Numbered from the stretch's first letter, positions 8,291 to 17,772 are shown. The stretch is DNA of 64,000 nucleotides from Streptomyces sp. SM10 (GCF_002910915.1 NZ_NEUF01000092.1:1-64000); one strand, 5' to 3'. Numbers and translations are program-made. The notes: generated from the letters alone by a model not told the origin.

Positions 8291-9391
8291 TCAGAGCTCC
8301 TTCGGGTCTGCGGTGGCGGCGGCGCGGGCGGCGGCGACCGCGGGGTGGACGGGTGCGTCCGGCACTCCGGCCGGGCGCAGGCGGGCGAACTCCTTGCGCA
8401 GGACGGGCACGACCTCCTCGCCCAGGATGTCGAGCTGCTCCAGGACCGTCTTGAGCGGCAGGCCCGCGTGGTCCATCAGGAACAGCTGGCGCTGGTAGTC
8501 GCCGACCTCGTCACGGAAGGAGAGGGTCCGCTCGATGACCTCCTGCGGGGAGCCGACGGTCAGCGGGGTCTGCCGGCTGAAGTCCTCCAGGGAGGGGCCG
8601 TGCCCGTAGACGGGCGCGTTGTCGAAGTACGGGCGGAACTCCCGCACCGCGTCCTGCGAGTTCTTCCGCATGAACACCTGGCCCCCGAGGCCCACGACGG
8701 CCTGCTCGGCGGTGCCGTGCCCGTAGTGGGCGTAGCGGCGCCGGTAGAGGTCGACCATCTTCTTCGTGTGCTCCATGGGCCAGAAGATGTTGTTGTGGAA
8801 GAACCCGTCGCCGTAGTAGGCCGCCTGCTCGGCGATCTCCGGGGAGCGGATGGAGCCGTGCCAGACGAACGGCGGGACGCCGTCCAGCGGGCGCGGGGTC
8901 GCGGTGAAGGACTGCAGCGGGGTGCGGAACTTCCCCTCCCAGTCGACGACGTCCTCACGCCACAGCTTGTGCAGCAGCGCGTAGTTCTCGATCGCGAGCG
9001 GGATGCCCTGCCGGATGTCCTTGCCGAACCACGGGTAGACCGGACCGGTGTTGCCGCGGCCCATCATCAGGTCGACGCGGCCGTCGGCGAGGTGCTGGAG
9101 CGTGGCGTAGTCCTCGGCGATCTTCACCGGGTCGTTGGTGGTGATCAGCGTGGTGGACGTGGAGAGGATCAGCTTCTCGGTGCGGGCGGCGATGTAGCCG
9201 AGCGTGGTCGTCGGCGAGGACGGGACGAACGGCGGATTGTGGTGCTCGCCGGTGGCGAAGACGTCCAGGCCCACTTCCTCGGCCTTGAGCGCGATCGCGA
9301 GGGTGGCCTTGATCCGCTCGTTCTCGCTCGGTGCCGTACCGGTCGTGGGGTCGGTGGTGACGTCCCCGACGGTGAAGATCCCGAACTGCAT
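8291..9391 (-). CDS. LLM-class flavin-dependent monooxygenase, CE1758 family
   Basis: This 366-residue TIM-barrel enzyme is of the bacterial luciferase-like superfamily. Recognisable elements are MQFGIFTVGDVTTDP at the start, FATGEHHNPPFVPSSP (the active-site His region), ILSTSTTLITTNDPVKIAEDYATLQHLADGR, and MGRGNTGPVYPWFG for flavin phosphate contact. The ATG at 9391 has GGAGG eight bases upstream; the frame stays open further but without homology. It is the first gene of a two-gene operon with the FMN reductase. Upstream lie two perfect tandem heptamers that may be an operator. The substrate is unknown; many relatives act on aldehydes, sulfonates or xenobiotics. Confidence 0.9.
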   Translation of the reverse strand: MQFGIFTVGDVTTDPTTGTAPSENERIKATLAIALKAEEVGLDVFATGEHHNPPFVPSSPTTTLGYIAARTEKLILSTSTTLITTNDPVKIAEDYATLQHLADGRVDLMMGRGNTGPVYPWFGKDIRQGIPLAIENYALLHKLWREDVVDWEGKFRTPLQSFTATPRPLDGVPPFVWHGSIRSPEIAEQAAYYGDGFFHNNIFWPMEHTKKMVDLYRRRYAHYGHGTAEQAVVGLGGQVFMRKNSQDAVREFRPYFDNAPVYGHGPSLEDFSRQTPLTVGSPQEVIERTLSFRDEVGDYQRQLFLMDHAGLPLKTVLEQLDILGEEVVPVLRKEFARLRPAGVPDAPVHPAVAAARAAATADPKEL

Positions 9392-9412
9392 GGCGCCCGC
9401 CTCCAGGTAGTG

Positions 9413-9435
9413 GTTGAACGTTGAACTATGTGAAC
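9413..9435 (-). promoter_or_regulatory. Tandem GTTGAAC repeats before the flavin monooxygenase operon
   Basis: GTTGAAC occurs twice back to back (9413-9426) and a related GTGAAC follows after three bases. The array lies 22 to 44 bases upstream of the monooxygenase start, a position fit for a repressor or activator site. No cognate regulator gene is adjacent. Confidence 0.4.
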
Positions 9436-9519
9436 ACACCCTACAACGGAGCACCCCCGTCCTCTATTCCACAGCCCGGGCCGAGCCGTCGTACCCGGTC
9501 CACGAGGGCCGGTGCGCGC

Positions 9520-9525
9520 TAGACT
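9520..9525 (+). promoter_or_regulatory. Candidate -10 box of the trpS leader transcript
   Basis: TAGACT lies seven bases before the leader ATG at 9532, so transcription would begin at or next to that ATG and the leader peptide would be translated from a leaderless mRNA. No ribosome site precedes the ATG, which agrees. A -35 box is not obvious. Confidence 0.4.
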
Positions 9526-9531
9526 CGCCCC

Positions 9532-9573
9532 ATGACCTCCGTACCGTGCCGTAACTGGTGGCGCTCCTCCTAG
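9532..9573 (+). CDS. Trp leader peptide with tandem Trp codons (attenuator control)
   Basis: A 13-codon frame encodes MTSVPCRNWWRSS and then stops. Two adjacent TGG codons (9556-9561) sit just ahead of a stop codon and an attenuator, and the tryptophanyl-tRNA synthetase gene follows. The segment with the Trp codons (9557-9568) can pair with 9572-9584. When a ribosome stalls at the Trp codons this pairing is blocked, and CGGCC at 9577-9581 can pair with GGCCG at 9603-9607, preventing the terminator. Ribosome-mediated attenuation of this kind is known for the auxiliary indolmycin-resistant TrpRS gene of S. coelicolor. No ribosome site is present, so the peptide is probably read from a leaderless start. 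Confidence 0.88.
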   Translation: MTSVPCRNWWRSS

Positions 9574-9601
9574 GAGCGGCCACCCCACCTGCGCGGAACC
9601 A

Positions 9602-9631
9602 GGGCCGTTCGACCTTCGGACGGCCCTTTCT
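9602..9631 (+). terminator. trpS attenuator terminator
   Basis: GGGCCGT (9602-9608) pairs with ACGGCCC (9620-9626), followed by TTTCT. It stands between the Trp leader peptide and trpS, and its left arm overlaps the segment that would form the antiterminator. Confidence 0.82.
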
Positions 9632-9694
9632 GCTGCCCCGGTGCCCCATGACGGGCCGTCCTCCACGCGTACACCACCAGCGAGGAGAACCCCC

Positions 9695-10753
9695 GTGACC
9701 ATGACCGCCGAGCTGCCCGTCAGCCCCGCCGTACGCCGCAGTGCCGAGCTGGAACGGCAGCTCGCCGAGGACCCCGGCCGCTTCCGCGTCCTCACCGGGG
9801 ACCGGCCCACGGGTGCGCTGCACCTCGGGCACTACTTCGGCACCCTCCACAACCGGGTGCGCCTCCAGGACCTCGGGGTGGAGGTCTTCGTGCTGGTCGC
9901 CGACTACCAGGTCCTCACCGACCGGGACGTCGCCGAGCGGCTCACCGAGCACGTGGAGGGGCTCCTCCTGGACTACCTCGCCATCGGGATCGACCCGGCC
10001 CGCACGACGGTCTTCAACCACAGCGCGGTCCCGGCCCTCAACCAGCTGCTCCTGCCGTTCCTCTCGCTGGTCTCCGTCGCGGAGCTCGGCCGCAACCCCA
10101 CCGTGAAGGACGAGATCGCGCACTCCCGGCAGTCGGCCGTCAGCGGCCTCATGTACACCTATCCGGTGCACCAGGCGGCCGACATCCTGTTCTGCAAGGG
10201 CAACCTCGTGCCCGTGGGCCAGGACCAGCTGCCGCACCTGGAGATCACCCGCACGATCGCCCGCCGCTTCAACGAGCGGTACGCGGACGTCTTCCCCGAG
10301 CCCGACGCGCTGCTCTCCGCCGCGCCCCTGCTGCTCGGCACGGACGCCACCAAGATGAGCAAGAGCCGGGGCAACGCCGTCGCCCTGGGCGCGGACGCGG
10401 ACGAGACCGCCCGGCTGATCAGGGGTGCGACCACCGACGCCGACCGCCGCATCACCTACGACCCCGAGCTGCGGCCCGGCGTGTCGAGCCTGGTCCTGCT
10501 GGCCGCGCTCTGCCTCGACCGCGACCCGCACGAGGTCGCCGAGGAGATCGGGAACGGCGGGGCGTCCGGCCTCAAGCGGACCGTGACGGAGGCCGTCAAC
10601 GAGGCGATGGCCCCGATTCGCGCCCGGCGGGCCGAGTACGCCCAGGACATGGGGTACGTCCGGGACGTGCTGCGCGCCGGGAACGAGCGGGCGAACGCCG
10701 TGGCCGAGGCGACTCTGCGGGAGGTGCGGGACGCGATGGGGACGTTCCGCTAG
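9695..10753 (+). CDS. trpS: Tryptophanyl-tRNA synthetase, attenuator-controlled type
   Basis: This 352-residue class I aminoacyl-tRNA synthetase charges tRNA-Trp. The HIGH motif appears as HLGH in TGALHLGHYFGTLHN near residue 45, and the KMSKS loop is exact (TKMSKSRGNAV near residue 225). GTG at 9695 is chosen because GAGGAG lies seven bases before it; an ATG two codons on is the alternative. Streptomyces often have two TrpRS genes. The one behind a WW leader is the auxiliary, indolmycin-resistant enzyme in S. coelicolor, so resistance to Trp-mimicking antibiotics is a fair inference here. It converges on the RCK gene 27 bp away. Confidence 0.95.
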   Translation: MTMTAELPVSPAVRRSAELERQLAEDPGRFRVLTGDRPTGALHLGHYFGTLHNRVRLQDLGVEVFVLVADYQVLTDRDVAERLTEHVEGLLLDYLAIGIDPARTTVFNHSAVPALNQLLLPFLSLVSVAELGRNPTVKDEIAHSRQSAVSGLMYTYPVHQAADILFCKGNLVPVGQDQLPHLEITRTIARRFNERYADVFPEPDALLSAAPLLLGTDATKMSKSRGNAVALGADADETARLIRGATTDADRRITYDPELRPGVSSLVLLAALCLDRDPHEVAEEIGNGGASGLKRTVTEAVNEAMAPIRARRAEYAQDMGYVRDVLRAGNERANAVAEATLREVRDAMGTFR

Positions 10754-10780
10754 CCCGGGCGCTCGCGCGGGAGCCGCGGC

Positions 10781-12781
10781 TCAGCGCAGGGTCACCGACC
10801 GCTGCCCGCGCAGCAGTTCGGCCAGACCGCGCCGGGTCGCGGCTATCACCACGCGGTCCTCCCCGCGCAGCACATAGCCCGGGTGCAGGTCCCACACCAG
10901 GCCCGAGTGCCGGTCCGGGGTCCCGGCCGCCGCCGGGTCGAGCGGGTCGTACGGCGGTACGGCGGCCAGGTCCGGGAGGCGGTCGGCCGGCGGGGTGGCG
11001 TCCAGGGCGAGGACCCGCCAGGCGCCCGTCCGGAACGCCTGCTCGACGGTCCGGCCCTCCAGTTGGGGGTGGCCCGCCACCAGCAGGGCCGCGAACAGCA
11101 TCACCTTGCGCTCGACCGGGATCGCCCCCAGGATCTGCCGGCCCATCATCGCCCCGGCGAACGCGGGGGCGGCCAGGTGGGACACGGACCGGGAACGGGT
11201 CACGGCCCCCGGGTGCGCGGTGCGCAGGGTGCGGTAGACGGCCGTGGCGAACTCGTCGTCGTACAGGCGCAGGGCCACGTGCAGGTCGGAGACGACGGAG
11301 CGCGCGTACAGCGTCGCCTCCAGATTCGTGGTGTCGACGCTCGTCAGGGCCAGGAGCGACCGGGCGCGGTGGATCTTGGCCGCCTCCAGGACGCCCTCCT
11401 GGGTGGCGTCACCGATGACCGTGGGGACGCGCAGGCTGCGGGCCAGCGGGATGCCCCGCGCCTCGGGATCCTCCTCCACGACCACCACCGGGATGCCCAT
11501 CTCGCGCAGCCGCACCAGCACCCTCGTGCCGACCTTGCCGAGGCCGAGCAGCACCACATGGCCCGAGAGGCCGCGCGGCGGGCGGCGCAGCGAGGAGGCG
11601 GTGCGCAGCGAGCCGAACGCCTCCAGGACGGCGGCGACCAGCAGCGGCAGGAGCAGGAGCCCCGCCGTCCCGGACAGGAGCTGGATGATCTGCCGGGACA
11701 CCGGGGCCCCGTCGACCGCCGGGTCACCCATCGCGAACAGATCGAGGAGCGTGAGGTAGGCGGCGTGCACCGGGCTGTCGCCGGTGGTGACGACCGAGGC
11801 GACGGCCAGCCCCACGACGGCCGCGAAGACACCCGCAGCCGACCAGCGCAGCCTGCGGGAGAAGATGTGGCCGAGCGGTGCGCCCCGGCCGCCCATGCGG
11901 GTGGGGCCCCGGTCGGCCGCCGCCTTGCTGACGGTCTCCAGGACGACCGTGCCGCGGCCGGTGGCGGCCTCCACCGTGGCATGGTCGGGCAGCAGCTGGG
12001 GGCCCTCGGCGCCGCTGCTGTCGGAGCCCTCGGCGCCGGCCGGGTCGTGGGAGGTGGAGGAGAGCAGGGCCAGGGTGCACAGCCCGGGGTCGGCGAGCTC
12101 ACCCGGCCGCGGCGGTGTGCGCTCGGCGGCGCGCAGGAGGAGGCCCTCGGCCTGGATGACCTTGCTGCTGCCGGTCACCGCGGTGGCGGCCAGGGCGGGC
12201 GCGGCGGTGTCGGCGTCGGACAGGACGGTCGTCGACGCGTCCAGTGCCGCCTGGTCGATGCCGGGCACGGCCAGTGCCGCTGCCTGGTCGAGCAGGGTCT
12301 CCAGGTGCTGCCCGAGCTTGCGGTTGTAGAGCCGGATGACGAGCCGCAGGCGCGGGTTGAGCCGCCGTGCCGTCAGGGCGGCCCGGATGTTGCGCTCGTC
12401 GTCGTCGTAGACGAGGGCGAGCGCCGCCGCCCGGTCGACGCCCGCCTCGGCCAGTACGTCGTCGGACGGCTCGTGCGCCTCCATGATGCGGACGGACTCC
12501 ACCCCGGCGTTCGTGTCGCTCTCGCCCGGGGTGCCGGTGCGGTTCATCGCGGCCGACATCCTGCCGAACAGGGCTGCCGCACGGGCCCGTTGAGTGAGAG
12601 GGAGCTCGGGGCGCGCGGCCTCCAGGCCGGGCGGGAGCACCAGGGTGACCCGCTCGCCGTAGACGTAGCGGAGCTCCACGGCCAGCCGGCGGGCGAGGGC
12701 GTCGTCGCCGCAGATCACCATGTGGCCTGTGGCCGAGGGCCGTTGGGGCTGCTGAGGAAGTGGGGGCACGAAACCCAGCAT
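10781..12781 (-). CDS. Double-RCK (TrkA-N) potassium-channel-like membrane protein
   Basis: This 666-residue protein has two NAD-binding RCK/TrkA-N domains. The first (about residues 18-180) starts GHMVICGDDALARRLAVEL; the second (about 405-560) starts GHVVLLGLGKVGTRVLVRL. Between them lie two hydrophobic segments (about 312-332 and 364-388) flanking a short loop with FAMGDPAVDG, where a pore helix would be, but no TVGYG filter. The order RCK-TM-TM-RCK resembles CASTOR-type ion channels. AAGGAG precedes the ATG. The gene follows the giant ATPase by 36 bp, so the two are almost certainly cotranscribed and perhaps act together. Ion selectivity cannot be read from the sequence. Confidence 0.85.
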   Translation of the reverse strand: MLGFVPPLPQQPQRPSATGHMVICGDDALARRLAVELRYVYGERVTLVLPPGLEAARPELPLTQRARAAALFGRMSAAMNRTGTPGESDTNAGVESVRIMEAHEPSDDVLAEAGVDRAAALALVYDDDERNIRAALTARRLNPRLRLVIRLYNRKLGQHLETLLDQAAALAVPGIDQAALDASTTVLSDADTAAPALAATAVTGSSKVIQAEGLLLRAAERTPPRPGELADPGLCTLALLSSTSHDPAGAEGSDSSGAEGPQLLPDHATVEAATGRGTVVLETVSKAAADRGPTRMGGRGAPLGHIFSRRLRWSAAGVFAAVVGLAVASVVTTGDSPVHAAYLTLLDLFAMGDPAVDGAPVSRQIIQLLSGTAGLLLLPLLVAAVLEAFGSLRTASSLRRPPRGLSGHVVLLGLGKVGTRVLVRLREMGIPVVVVEEDPEARGIPLARSLRVPTVIGDATQEGVLEAAKIHRARSLLALTSVDTTNLEATLYARSVVSDLHVALRLYDDEFATAVYRTLRTAHPGAVTRSRSVSHLAAPAFAGAMMGRQILGAIPVERKVMLFAALLVAGHPQLEGRTVEQAFRTGAWRVLALDATPPADRLPDLAAVPPYDPLDPAAAGTPDRHSGLVWDLHPGYVLRGEDRVVIAATRRGLAELLRGQRSVTLR

Positions 12782-12817
12782 GCCTGGTGCTCCTTCCTGA
12801 CAGAGCGTGAGGGGGCG

Positions 12818-15800
12818 TCAGTTCTCCCGGGGCCGGGACGCGGGGGCGGCGAGCAGGCGGCGTGGGTCGGCCGCGCGCTCGATGGCCGTCTCGACGGCGG
12901 CGATCCGGTCGGCGAGCAGCCCCAGCGCCCCGACCGCACGGGTGGCGGGGTCGCCCTCGGGCCCGCCGAGCGCCTGCGCGCGCACGTACGAGGAGGTGAT
13001 CTCCGCCCAGCGGCGGGCCTGCTCCGGGGTGAGCGTGCCCCGCAGGGCGGCCAGCTTCAGCAGGTTCGACTCGGCGCCCGTGGTGAGCGTCTGTGCCTCG
13101 GCCGCGTAATGGTCGGTGAGGACGGCGGAGAGCTCGGCGTCGTTCATGACCGGCACGATCCGTTCCGCGATCTTGTTCATGTCGCGGTAGGAGCCCTGGA
13201 GGCGGAAGGGCGGCTCGGTGCGCGTCGCGTCCGTCTGCGCCGCCGAGGCGATGTACGCCGCGTTCACCGCGAGGACGGTGTCCCGGGCGGTGAGCAGATG
13301 TCCCAGGACGGAGACGATCCGGTCCACTTCCGCCGGTGAGCAGGGGTGTTCGAGCTGGTCCGCGCGGGCCGAGGGGTCGCTGCCGGAGGCCAGGCGCACG
13401 AGCAGATCGAGGTCGCTCCGGGGGCGGCCGGCGAGCGGGGCCAGCACCGGGTTGGCCGTCAGGGCGTTCTCGACGAAGCTCAGCGCGAAGACCTCGTCCC
13501 GCCCGCTCAGCACCTCGCCCAGATTCCGGACGTCGGCCCGGTTGGCGAGCATGTCCGGGATGCGGAAGCGCGCGCCGGACTCGGTGTACGGATTGCCGGC
13601 CATGACCACGGCGAACCGCTTCCCCCGCAGGTCGTGGCTGCGCGGCTGCCCGTCCCGCACCCCCTCGACACGGCGGGTCGCGTCGCACAGCGGGATGAAC
13701 TTCTGGAGCAGCTCGGGCGAGGTGTGCTGGATGTCGTCCAGGTAGAGCAGCGTGTTGTTGCCCGACTCGAACGCGAAGTTGATCTTCTCGACCTCCTGCC
13801 GGGCCGTGGCGCCGGGCGCCAGGGCCGGGTCGAGCGAGGTCACGTCGTGACCGAGGTTCGGGCCGCTGACCTTGACCAGGACCATCCCGAGCTTCTCCGC
13901 GACGTACTCCATGAGCGTCGTCTTGCCGTAGCCGGGCGGCGACACGAGCAGCAGCAGGCCCTGCGAGTCGGTGCGCCGGTCCGCGTCGGCGGTGCCCAGC
14001 TGCTTGGCGAGGCTGTCGCCGATGAGCGGGAGGTAGACCTCGTCCAGCAGCCGGCTGCGGACGAAGGCGGGCATGGCGCGCGGCCGGTGGTCGTCCAGCC
14101 GCAGCCGGGAGCGCTCGGCCGCGACCAGGCCGGTGCGCAGCCGCTGGTAGGCGCGGAAGCCGGGCACGGCGTGGGCGCGGAAGTCGGCCGTACGGGAGAG
14201 GAGTTCGTCGAGCCGGACCGGCAGCCGCCCCCGCTCCACGCGCGGATGGTCGCCGAGGAGACCCTCCACCGTCGCGGTCAGCGGCGCGTCGCCTTCGTAG
14301 CGCTCCAGCTCCGGGCACAGCTCCACCGCGACCGCCTCCGCCACATCCCCCTCGTCCGTGTCCGGGCCGCTCGCGGCGGCGTACGAGGCGAGCCAGCCCT
14401 CCACCAGCCGCCGCCGGGCCGGGAGGTCGCCGGAGAGCGCGGACAGGTCCTCGTCGTAGGCAGAGGTGCCCACGGCGCGGCGGAACTTGTCCAGGAAGGT
14501 GCGGGCCGCGGCGCTCGTGACGAACCCGGCGGGGGAGCGGGCCAGCTCCTCGAAGAGGTACTCGGCGGCGGCCTCCGGGGAGCCCATCGCCGCCGCCCAC
14601 TCCTTCTGGAGGGTGGCGATGGCGGGCGCGAGCCCGAAGGTGTCCCGGGCCCGCGCCAGCGAGCCGGCCTGACGCGTCCAGGAGGCGCGCAGGACCTCGT
14701 CGGTGCCGTGCGCCCAGAAGAGCTGGGCCGCCGCCCGCACCGCGGAGGGGAAGCGGAGCAGGCCCGCCCCGGCGTGCAGCCGCAGCAGGACGGTCAGGAC
14801 GGCGAGGGCGTCCTCGTCGTGGACACCCCGCTGGTAGCCCTCGTCGTACGACGCCGCCGCGGCCTCCCGCACGAGCGAGGGGAGGTCCGCTCCCGCCAGG
14901 GCGTCCGCACCGTGCTCGGCCAGGAGGCGGGCGGCCAGGTGCTCCGCGCGGTAGACGTCCGCGGACTCCGAGGGCAGGGTCCGGTCCCAGTGGGCGCGGG
15001 CCGCCTCGAACTCCGGGTCGGTGACCTGCGCGCGGTAGTCGGTGCCGGTGAGCGCGAAGGCGACGCCGTCCCCGGACGGGACCAGCGTCAGGTCGAAGGG
15101 CCGGGTGTTCACCGCGAAGCGGTGGCGGCCGAGCCGGATCACCGCGCCGCCGTCCGTGTACAGCTCGCTGCGGTCGCGCAGGGCCCGGCCCGCCTCCTGC
15201 CGGGCCGCCTTCAGCCGCCCGTCCAGCTCCTCCGCGCGCACCGGGTCGCCGAGCGCGCGGAGCTCGTCCGCGGTACGGCGGACCTTGGCGACCATCGGGT
15301 CGGAGGCGAAGTAGGTGTGGACGGCGTCCAGGTCCTCCAGGCCGGCCACCCGCCGCGCGACCGTCTCCAGGACGCGGGCCGCGGACCCGGCGAGCCGCTC
15401 CGCACGCCGGGCGCGGGCGTCCTGCAGGGTCTGCTTCCGGCCCGAGAACGCCTCGTACACCTCCGTGCGGCGCTCACCGAGCCGGGCGAGGAAGTCGTCG
15501 GACTCCGCGAAACGGGACTCCAGGTTCTCCAGCTGGAGCAGGACCCGGGCCAGCTGCTCGTCGCAGGCCTCGGGGGAGTCGGCCGAGGCCAGGGCCCCCG
15601 TGACGGCCTGCCCGAGGAGCGCGAACTCGGCGGCGAACTCGGCCCGTCCCTCATGGGACACCAGCTCCTTGCGCCGGGCGTCGAGGGTCGCGCGGGCACG
15701 GTTGGCGCCGCCCATGACCTCGGCGATCCGCTCCAGGACCGACGTACGGACCGTGGCGTCGCCCATGTCCAGACCGGCGACGACGTCCGTGACGGTCCCG

Positions 15801-17686
15801 AGGCCGACCGTGATCTCCGTGAGCCGGTCCCCGGCCGCCGAGGCGTCGGCGACGGTCTCCAGACCCGCGGCGTCCGCGGTGATGCGGGCGAGGTCCTCGT
15901 GGTAGCCGGCGAACGCGTCCGCACCGGCGAGGAAGGCGACCGCCCGCTGCGCGGCCGACTCCAGATCGCGTGCGGTCTCCTCCGTCAGCGCGGCGATGCG
16001 TCCGGTGTCGGCGTACCGCATCTCGGCGAGCGTCCCCAGGTGGCCGTGCGCCTGCCTCAGCTCGGTGAGCCGGCCGACCCAGGCGGCGGCCGAACGCGGG
16101 GCCTCGCCCCGGATGCGGCGGACCAGTGCGGTGAGGCCGGAGGCCGCCTCGTCCAGCGCACGGGCGGCCTGCCCGGTCAGCTCCTGGACCGTGTCGAACT
16201 CGTCGAGGATCTGCCGGGCGGTGGTCCGCAGCTCCTCCAGCGGCCCCCCGAGCGCGCCGAGTTCGGGATCGGTGAGCCAGTGGTAGCGGTCGCCCGCCCG
16301 GGCGCAGTCGTCGACGAGCCTGCGGTAGACGGCGCCGGTCGGCGTCATCTCCCGTACGCCGTGGGCCAGCGCGAGGCAGTCGGAGATCCCGCGCACCAGG
16401 TCGGCGTTGCCGGTCCGGGCGAGCGGGCCCGTCCCGGCGGGGCGCGCGGCCGCATGCGTCTCGGAGACGTACGGGGTCTCCCAGCGCTGCAGCGGGTGGA
16501 CCCGGCCCGGGCCGTCCGAGCCGCCCTTGAGGAGGATCAGCGTCCCGTCGTCGAGCAGCGCGTGGCCCCGGCCGAGCAGCGGGGTCGCCACCTCCTGGCG
16601 GATCACGTTGTACGGCAGGAGCAGGGCGCGGCCCCCGTCCCGGGACCTGAAGACGTACAGCACGTCCTCGCCGTTGGGGGAGGGGACCGTGCCCTCGAAG
16701 ACGGGGTCGCGGAGCTCCTCGGCGGTGTCGAAGGTCTTGGCGGTGCCGGTGGTGAGGTAGTAGCCGCCGGGGAAGATGATCCCCTGGTCCTCGGGGAGCC
16801 GGTGGCAGGACGGGCCGATCGCGTCGAGGCGCCGCACGTCGGACAGCAGCGTGTTGAAGACGAGGTGGCGCCAGGCGTCCTCCTTGTACGGGCGCACCCG
16901 CAGCAGGATCAGCGGTCCGACCACCGCGTACTCGACGGCGGCGTCCGCGAGCGACTGGAGCGGCTCGTCGACGGGCTCCTCGTAGATCCCGTCGGGGGAC
17001 TCGGTGTCGTCGACGGTCTTCACGGTGAGCGTGCCGCCCAGGGTGTCCACGAAGACCGTGGACAGGACGGCGATGTGCGGGTGCCGGCCGGGCACATGGG
17101 CGTCCCGCCCGGCGGGGGTCCAGTCGAAGTCGTGCGAGGGCGGGAACACGTGGTCCCGGTCGCCCCGGGCGTCCAGGAAGTCCCCGGGCGTGCCGTCCGG
17201 GCCCAGCGCCCAGCGCAGGACGCGGATGTCCTCGGCCGTCTCGCCGGTACGGAACACGGCCAGCAGGCGGCCGTTGACCCGCCGCAGTCGGAGCAGCCGG
17301 GCGTCGCGGTAGTACCGGTGCAGGCCGGCGAACTCCCTGACGAACGCCTCGTCGTCCAGGAGGCCCGCTCCCGCCTCCTCCAGGCCGGGTCCGGTGAGCG
17401 CGAGCACCTCGCCCACCCCGGCGTCCCCCCGCGCACCCGGCCCCCGCTCGAACCCGAACAGCAGGCGCCCGCCCACGGCGACGAGGTCGCGGGCCACCGA
17501 GGCGACCTCCGTGCGCACCTGCTCGGTGGCGAGCAGGCGCAGCCCGGCGGAGCCGAACTCCTCGGTCCGCCGGGTGTTGAGCGCCTCGGCCCGCCGGACG
17601 AGCTCGCCTGCCTGCTCGCCGAGGCGTCGACGGAGCACCTCGTAGGCATCGGCGTCGGCTTCGGTGAGGGTGGGGTCGCGGTCCAT
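12818..17686 (-). CDS. Giant coiled-coil protein with C-terminal AAA+ ATPase (annotated as DNA repair ATPase family)
   Basis: This 1622-residue protein divides into three parts. Residues about 1-450 are mixed alpha/beta with WD-like segments. Residues about 450-900 are charged helices consistent with coiled coil. A C-terminal MoxR-like AAA module follows from about 1190. Walker A reads VSPPGYGKTTL near residue 1246, Walker B LLYLDDIQ near 1312, and a sensor-like VVMAGNPYTESG follows near 1350. Similar proteins are labelled DNA repair ATPase, but I see no nuclease or helicase motif; a dynamic remodelling role fits the AAA type better. GGGAG eight bases before the ATG supports the start. It heads the operon with the RCK channel-like gene, next to the flotillin operon, from which a strong hairpin separates it. 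Confidence 0.85.
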   Translation of the reverse strand: MDRDPTLTEADADAYEVLRRRLGEQAGELVRRAEALNTRRTEEFGSAGLRLLATEQVRTEVASVARDLVAVGGRLLFGFERGPGARGDAGVGEVLALTGPGLEEAGAGLLDDEAFVREFAGLHRYYRDARLLRLRRVNGRLLAVFRTGETAEDIRVLRWALGPDGTPGDFLDARGDRDHVFPPSHDFDWTPAGRDAHVPGRHPHIAVLSTVFVDTLGGTLTVKTVDDTESPDGIYEEPVDEPLQSLADAAVEYAVVGPLILLRVRPYKEDAWRHLVFNTLLSDVRRLDAIGPSCHRLPEDQGIIFPGGYYLTTGTAKTFDTAEELRDPVFEGTVPSPNGEDVLYVFRSRDGGRALLLPYNVIRQEVATPLLGRGHALLDDGTLILLKGGSDGPGRVHPLQRWETPYVSETHAAARPAGTGPLARTGNADLVRGISDCLALAHGVREMTPTGAVYRRLVDDCARAGDRYHWLTDPELGALGGPLEELRTTARQILDEFDTVQELTGQAARALDEAASGLTALVRRIRGEAPRSAAAWVGRLTELRQAHGHLGTLAEMRYADTGRIAALTEETARDLESAAQRAVAFLAGADAFAGYHEDLARITADAAGLETVADASAAGDRLTEITVGLGTVTDVVAGLDMGDATVRTSVLERIAEVMGGANRARATLDARRKELVSHEGRAEFAAEFALLGQAVTGALASADSPEACDEQLARVLLQLENLESRFAESDDFLARLGERRTEVYEAFSGRKQTLQDARARRAERLAGSAARVLETVARRVAGLEDLDAVHTYFASDPMVAKVRRTADELRALGDPVRAEELDGRLKAARQEAGRALRDRSELYTDGGAVIRLGRHRFAVNTRPFDLTLVPSGDGVAFALTGTDYRAQVTDPEFEAARAHWDRTLPSESADVYRAEHLAARLLAEHGADALAGADLPSLVREAAAASYDEGYQRGVHDEDALAVLTVLLRLHAGAGLLRFPSAVRAAAQLFWAHGTDEVLRASWTRQAGSLARARDTFGLAPAIATLQKEWAAAMGSPEAAAEYLFEELARSPAGFVTSAAARTFLDKFRRAVGTSAYDEDLSALSGDLPARRRLVEGWLASYAAASGPDTDEGDVAEAVAVELCPELERYEGDAPLTATVEGLLGDHPRVERGRLPVRLDELLSRTADFRAHAVPGFRAYQRLRTGLVAAERSRLRLDDHRPRAMPAFVRSRLLDEVYLPLIGDSLAKQLGTADADRRTDSQGLLLLVSPPGYGKTTLMEYVAEKLGMVLVKVSGPNLGHDVTSLDPALAPGATARQEVEKINFAFESGNNTLLYLDDIQHTSPELLQKFIPLCDATRRVEGVRDGQPRSHDLRGKRFAVVMAGNPYTESGARFRIPDMLANRADVRNLGEVLSGRDEVFALSFVENALTANPVLAPLAGRPRSDLDLLVRLASGSDPSARADQLEHPCSPAEVDRIVSVLGHLLTARDTVLAVNAAYIASAAQTDATRTEPPFRLQGSYRDMNKIAERIVPVMNDAELSAVLTDHYAAEAQTLTTGAESNLLKLAALRGTLTPEQARRWAEITSSYVRAQALGGPEGDPATRAVGALGLLADRIAAVETAIERAADPRRLLAAPASRPREN

Positions 17687-17772
17687 GCGTGAGGCTCCCT
17701 ACGAGATGTCGTTCCACTGCGTGGGGCCGCCTGCCGGCCCCTTCGTCCACCGGGCCGGGCAGCACCCTCCGG

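Noticed and set aside
13346..17692. A 1448-codon open frame on the plus strand across the giant ATPase gene
   Set aside because: It mirrors the codon structure of the ATPase on the other strand and has repetitive Gly/Arg/Ala/Val composition without any family motif, as GC-rich antisense frames do.
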